64,000 nt of DNA. It comes from Thioflexithrix psekupsensis. GTDB lineage: Bacteria > Pseudomonadota > Gammaproteobacteria > Beggiatoales > Beggiatoaceae. The translations under genes were made by a program, and so were the position numbers. Shown one piece after another: positions 62,901 to 64,000 of this stretch. The stretch lies in the NCBI RefSeq assembly GCF_002149925.1, contig NZ_MSLT01000012.1, positions 434,001-498,000 of the forward strand. Direction: 5' to 3'. Below the pieces are notes generated by a model. That model ran no database searches and was not told the origin of the DNA. It was given only the letters and a program-made list of their open reading frames with translations. The number at the start of each line of letters is the position of its first letter. Position 1 is the stretch's first letter.

Positions 62901-64000
62901 ATCAGCCTTTTAATGAATTCTTAATTGCTACCCGTCGGCAATTGTTAAGTGGCTATCAACATCAAGATTATCCTTATGCGCAATTGTTGAAGCAATGGCG
63001 ACAACAAAAAGATCACGGTACAGCTCCCTTAATTGCGACGGTATTTAATTTGGATCAACCCGGTGTGTTGCCAGAAATGGTTAATTTACGTGCAGAATGG
63101 TTGCCGCAATCGGTGGCTTTTACGCCGTTTGATTTGACGTTTAATTTAACCGATATTGGCACGGCAGCCGTTTTGGAATGCGATTATGACAGCGATATTT
63201 TAACCGCAGAAACAGTGCAACGTTGGGCGGGACATTATGTGACTTTATTGGCTGAATTAATGAATCATCCCACGCAATCGGTTTATGAATTATCGTTATT
63301 AACGCCTGAGCAACGTCAGCAATTGTTAGTGCAATGGAATCAAACCGCACAGCCTTATCCGCGCAACCAAACAATAGCCGATTTATTGACGGAAAAAGCC
63401 ACGCAAATGGATCAGGCAATGGCTTTGCAATTTCAAGATAAAACATTGACCTTTGCAGAGTTGAATCAACAGGTGAATCAATTAGCCCATTATTTGCAAA
63501 ATAAAGGCGTTAAACCTGACACTATTGTTGGCGTTTGTTTGACCCGTCAACCTGCGTTAATTGTCAGTTTATGGGCGATTTTAAAAGCGGGTGGGGCTTA
63601 TTTACCCTTAGACCCCAGTTATCCTGCGGCGCGGTTGGCGTTTATGTTAGACGACGCGCAAGTGTCTGTTTTATTGACAGAAACGGCTTTATTGCCGCAG
63701 TTGCCGAATACACAAGCAACGGTCGTGTGTGTGGATCGAGACGCGCCACAATGGGCGGAGATGGCAAAAAGTAATCCAATAAGTGCTGCCACTGCGCAAA
63801 ATTTGGCTTATTTGATATACACATCAGGTTCAACAGGTAAACCTAAAGGCACGATGATCGAGCATCGCGGTTTGGTGAATTACTTAACATGGGCAGTACA
63901 GGCTTATGAAGTCGCACAAGGGTCTGGCGTTCCTGTTCATGCGTCAATGAGTTTTGATGCGACTATTACCAGTTTATTTGCTGCTTCTTTAGCAGGAAAA
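59957..64000 (+). CDS. Carrier-aminotransferase-condensation-adenylation assembly-line synthetase (3' end outside window)
   Basis: The frame is open for 1348 codons to the window end. The domain order is: carrier protein (residues 1-80, EMGANSLVL, Ser41); a Pro/Thr-rich linker; class III aminotransferase (about 255-665, PLP Lys499 in ATYGKVLGGGLPVG); condensation (about 690-1110, HHIVVDG at 812-818); and adenylation (from about 1135, YTSGSTGKPKG near 1288, cut at SFDATITSL). The carrier-AMT-C order resembles the beta-amination step of iturin- and microcystin-type hybrids. Yet no KS/AT module lies upstream, where the neighbour is divergent. ATG 59957 or 59960, with AAGAG 5-8 bases ahead. Confidence 0.92.
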   Translation, partial: MMTPQQKTVIDTLLAMMSDALPAMPVEQSLHVPFLEMGANSLVLMEVQRHVENRFGVNIAINQFFEELTHIEALAQYITEHSPSLNTPEPAPSVTQNPAPAAPTTVPLPNTNTTPPPVFNTSSSELEHIFQQQLHIATQTLQQVIAQQLDFLRGQGVTNVDHAVFNAPVIGQNVASAVAPTSSPAPVKSVTENTATVKSNTSPQHLLSPLEIRARGLTPTQQTHLEQLIQRFTEKTKTSKQLTQRYRAVLADSRATVGFRFTTKEMLYQIVGKTAKGSRIWDIDGNEYIDITMGQGVNLFGHQPDFILQALAEAQTHALPGPPRILETCEAAALICELTGLERVAFTNSGTEAVMAAIRLARAATKRNKIIMFENAYHGHSDFSLGKAQWDGDQLHTLPIASGIPVGAVQDTLLLPYGEESSLDYIRRHIHECAAIIVEPVQSRRPDLQPKAFLQTCRRLTEEAGALLIFDEMVTGFRAHPGGAQAWFGIRADLATYGKVLGGGLPVGVVAGRAKYMDGIDGGFWNYGDNSYPQAERTVFGGTFCQHPLAMATTLATLKHLKNQGVALQNAVNERTRYLAETLNAFFSAEEMPLKVVYFASLFSFSFTGNLEFLFYHLMLKGVFVWEWRNCFLSTAHTDEDVEKIIQAVKESLLELRAGGFIPEKTGKTTPIPSPIAVLKASDNQADQPLTEAQKQLWTLAKINPEGSLAYHIRIMLQLTGQLDVSALRQAINDVVARHEALRTAIYAEHQVIVSEVVLDVPLIDCRGSESTFTTWLQQELSTPFDLTKPPLFRATLVQLDAEHYRLALNAHHIVVDGYSINLIAQDIISAYNATMRGQLSPFSTVMPFKHYVHWQLEQLQTATWLAHENYWLTQWSHHTVPVLQLPTDFTRPVIKSYRGGRVRLDLSLDLLRKVPEFAQKQHCTPFMIYVAAYCLLLHRLTGQQELLIGIPTLGRGLKGSELMVGYCTHLLPIKSQIESLNQPFNEFLIATRRQLLSGYQHQDYPYAQLLKQWRQQKDHGTAPLIATVFNLDQPGVLPEMVNLRAEWLPQSVAFTPFDLTFNLTDIGTAAVLECDYDSDILTAETVQRWAGHYVTLLAELMNHPTQSVYELSLLTPEQRQQLLVQWNQTAQPYPRNQTIADLLTEKATQMDQAMALQFQDKTLTFAELNQQVNQLAHYLQNKGVKPDTIVGVCLTRQPALIVSLWAILKAGGAYLPLDPSYPAARLAFMLDDAQVSVLLTETALLPQLPNTQATVVCVDRDAPQWAEMAKSNPISAATAQNLAYLIYTSGSTGKPKGTMIEHRGLVNYLTWAVQAYEVAQGSGVPVHASMSFDATITSLFAASLAGK

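Overview
The window looks like chromosome of a low-to-moderate G+C, sulfur-oxidising gammaproteobacterium, probably a Beggiatoa/Thiotrichales-type organism. This is inferred from the complete reverse (oxidative-type) dsr gene set, with dsrE-F-H, dsrL and dsrJ-O-P, sitting next to NRPS genes, a DUF928 protein, IS630 elements and many AT-rich genes. No rRNA, tRNA or CRISPR was seen.

Layout. 1-5.5 kb: the end of cysS, a CbiM-like permease, a beta-helix exoprotein, an acyltransferase and a TauD-type dioxygenase. 5.5-19.4 kb: the sulfur-oxidation core dsrABEFHCMKLJOP. It ends at a strong bidirectional terminator, then an inserted minus-strand zinc-ribbon gene, then dsrN-dsrR. 19.4-38.3 kb: a minus-strand block. 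Read in its own direction it holds a two-module NRPS, a NarX-like sensor kinase split by an IS630 element, its NarL-type regulator, a TPR/zinc-ribbon membrane protein, an unrecognised 1310-residue protein, a small protein, a DUF928 protein with a long Arg-Gly-Val-Ser repeat, and a membrane-anchored coiled-coil protein. 38.5-42.8 kb: a diguanylate cyclase, hisA-hisF-hisC and a small ricin-type lectin. 43-46 kb: an unstable patch with a second IS630 copy, two probable integron-type gene cassettes (a membrane protein and brnT-brnA, each with attC-like sequence) and a diverged hisC fragment abutting an orphan tungstate permease gene. 46.7-59.7 kb: minus-strand housekeeping and envelope genes (rraA, an ankyrin protein, a NapC/NirT cytochrome, a DUF3149-like small protein, coaE, a prepilin peptidase, a trypsin-like protease, a pyruvyl-transferase family protein, a truncated haemoglobin, recX, a GspJ-like pseudopilin, a glycosyltransferase, an LpxL-like acyltransferase and a flavodoxin). 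59.96 kb to the end: the first 1348 residues of a second assembly-line enzyme (carrier, aminotransferase, condensation, adenylation), cut by the window edge.

How it works together. DsrAB with DsrEFH, DsrC and DsrL oxidises stored sulfur in the cytoplasm, and the DsrMKJOP membrane complex exchanges electrons with the quinone and periplasmic pools. DsrN supplies the amidated sirohaem of DsrAB. The dsr mRNA carries a perfect inverted repeat ahead of dsrA and hairpins in most of its longer gene gaps. The NRPS shares an operon-like run with a two-component system that the IS has broken, and a Fur-box-like palindrome lies in its upstream region.
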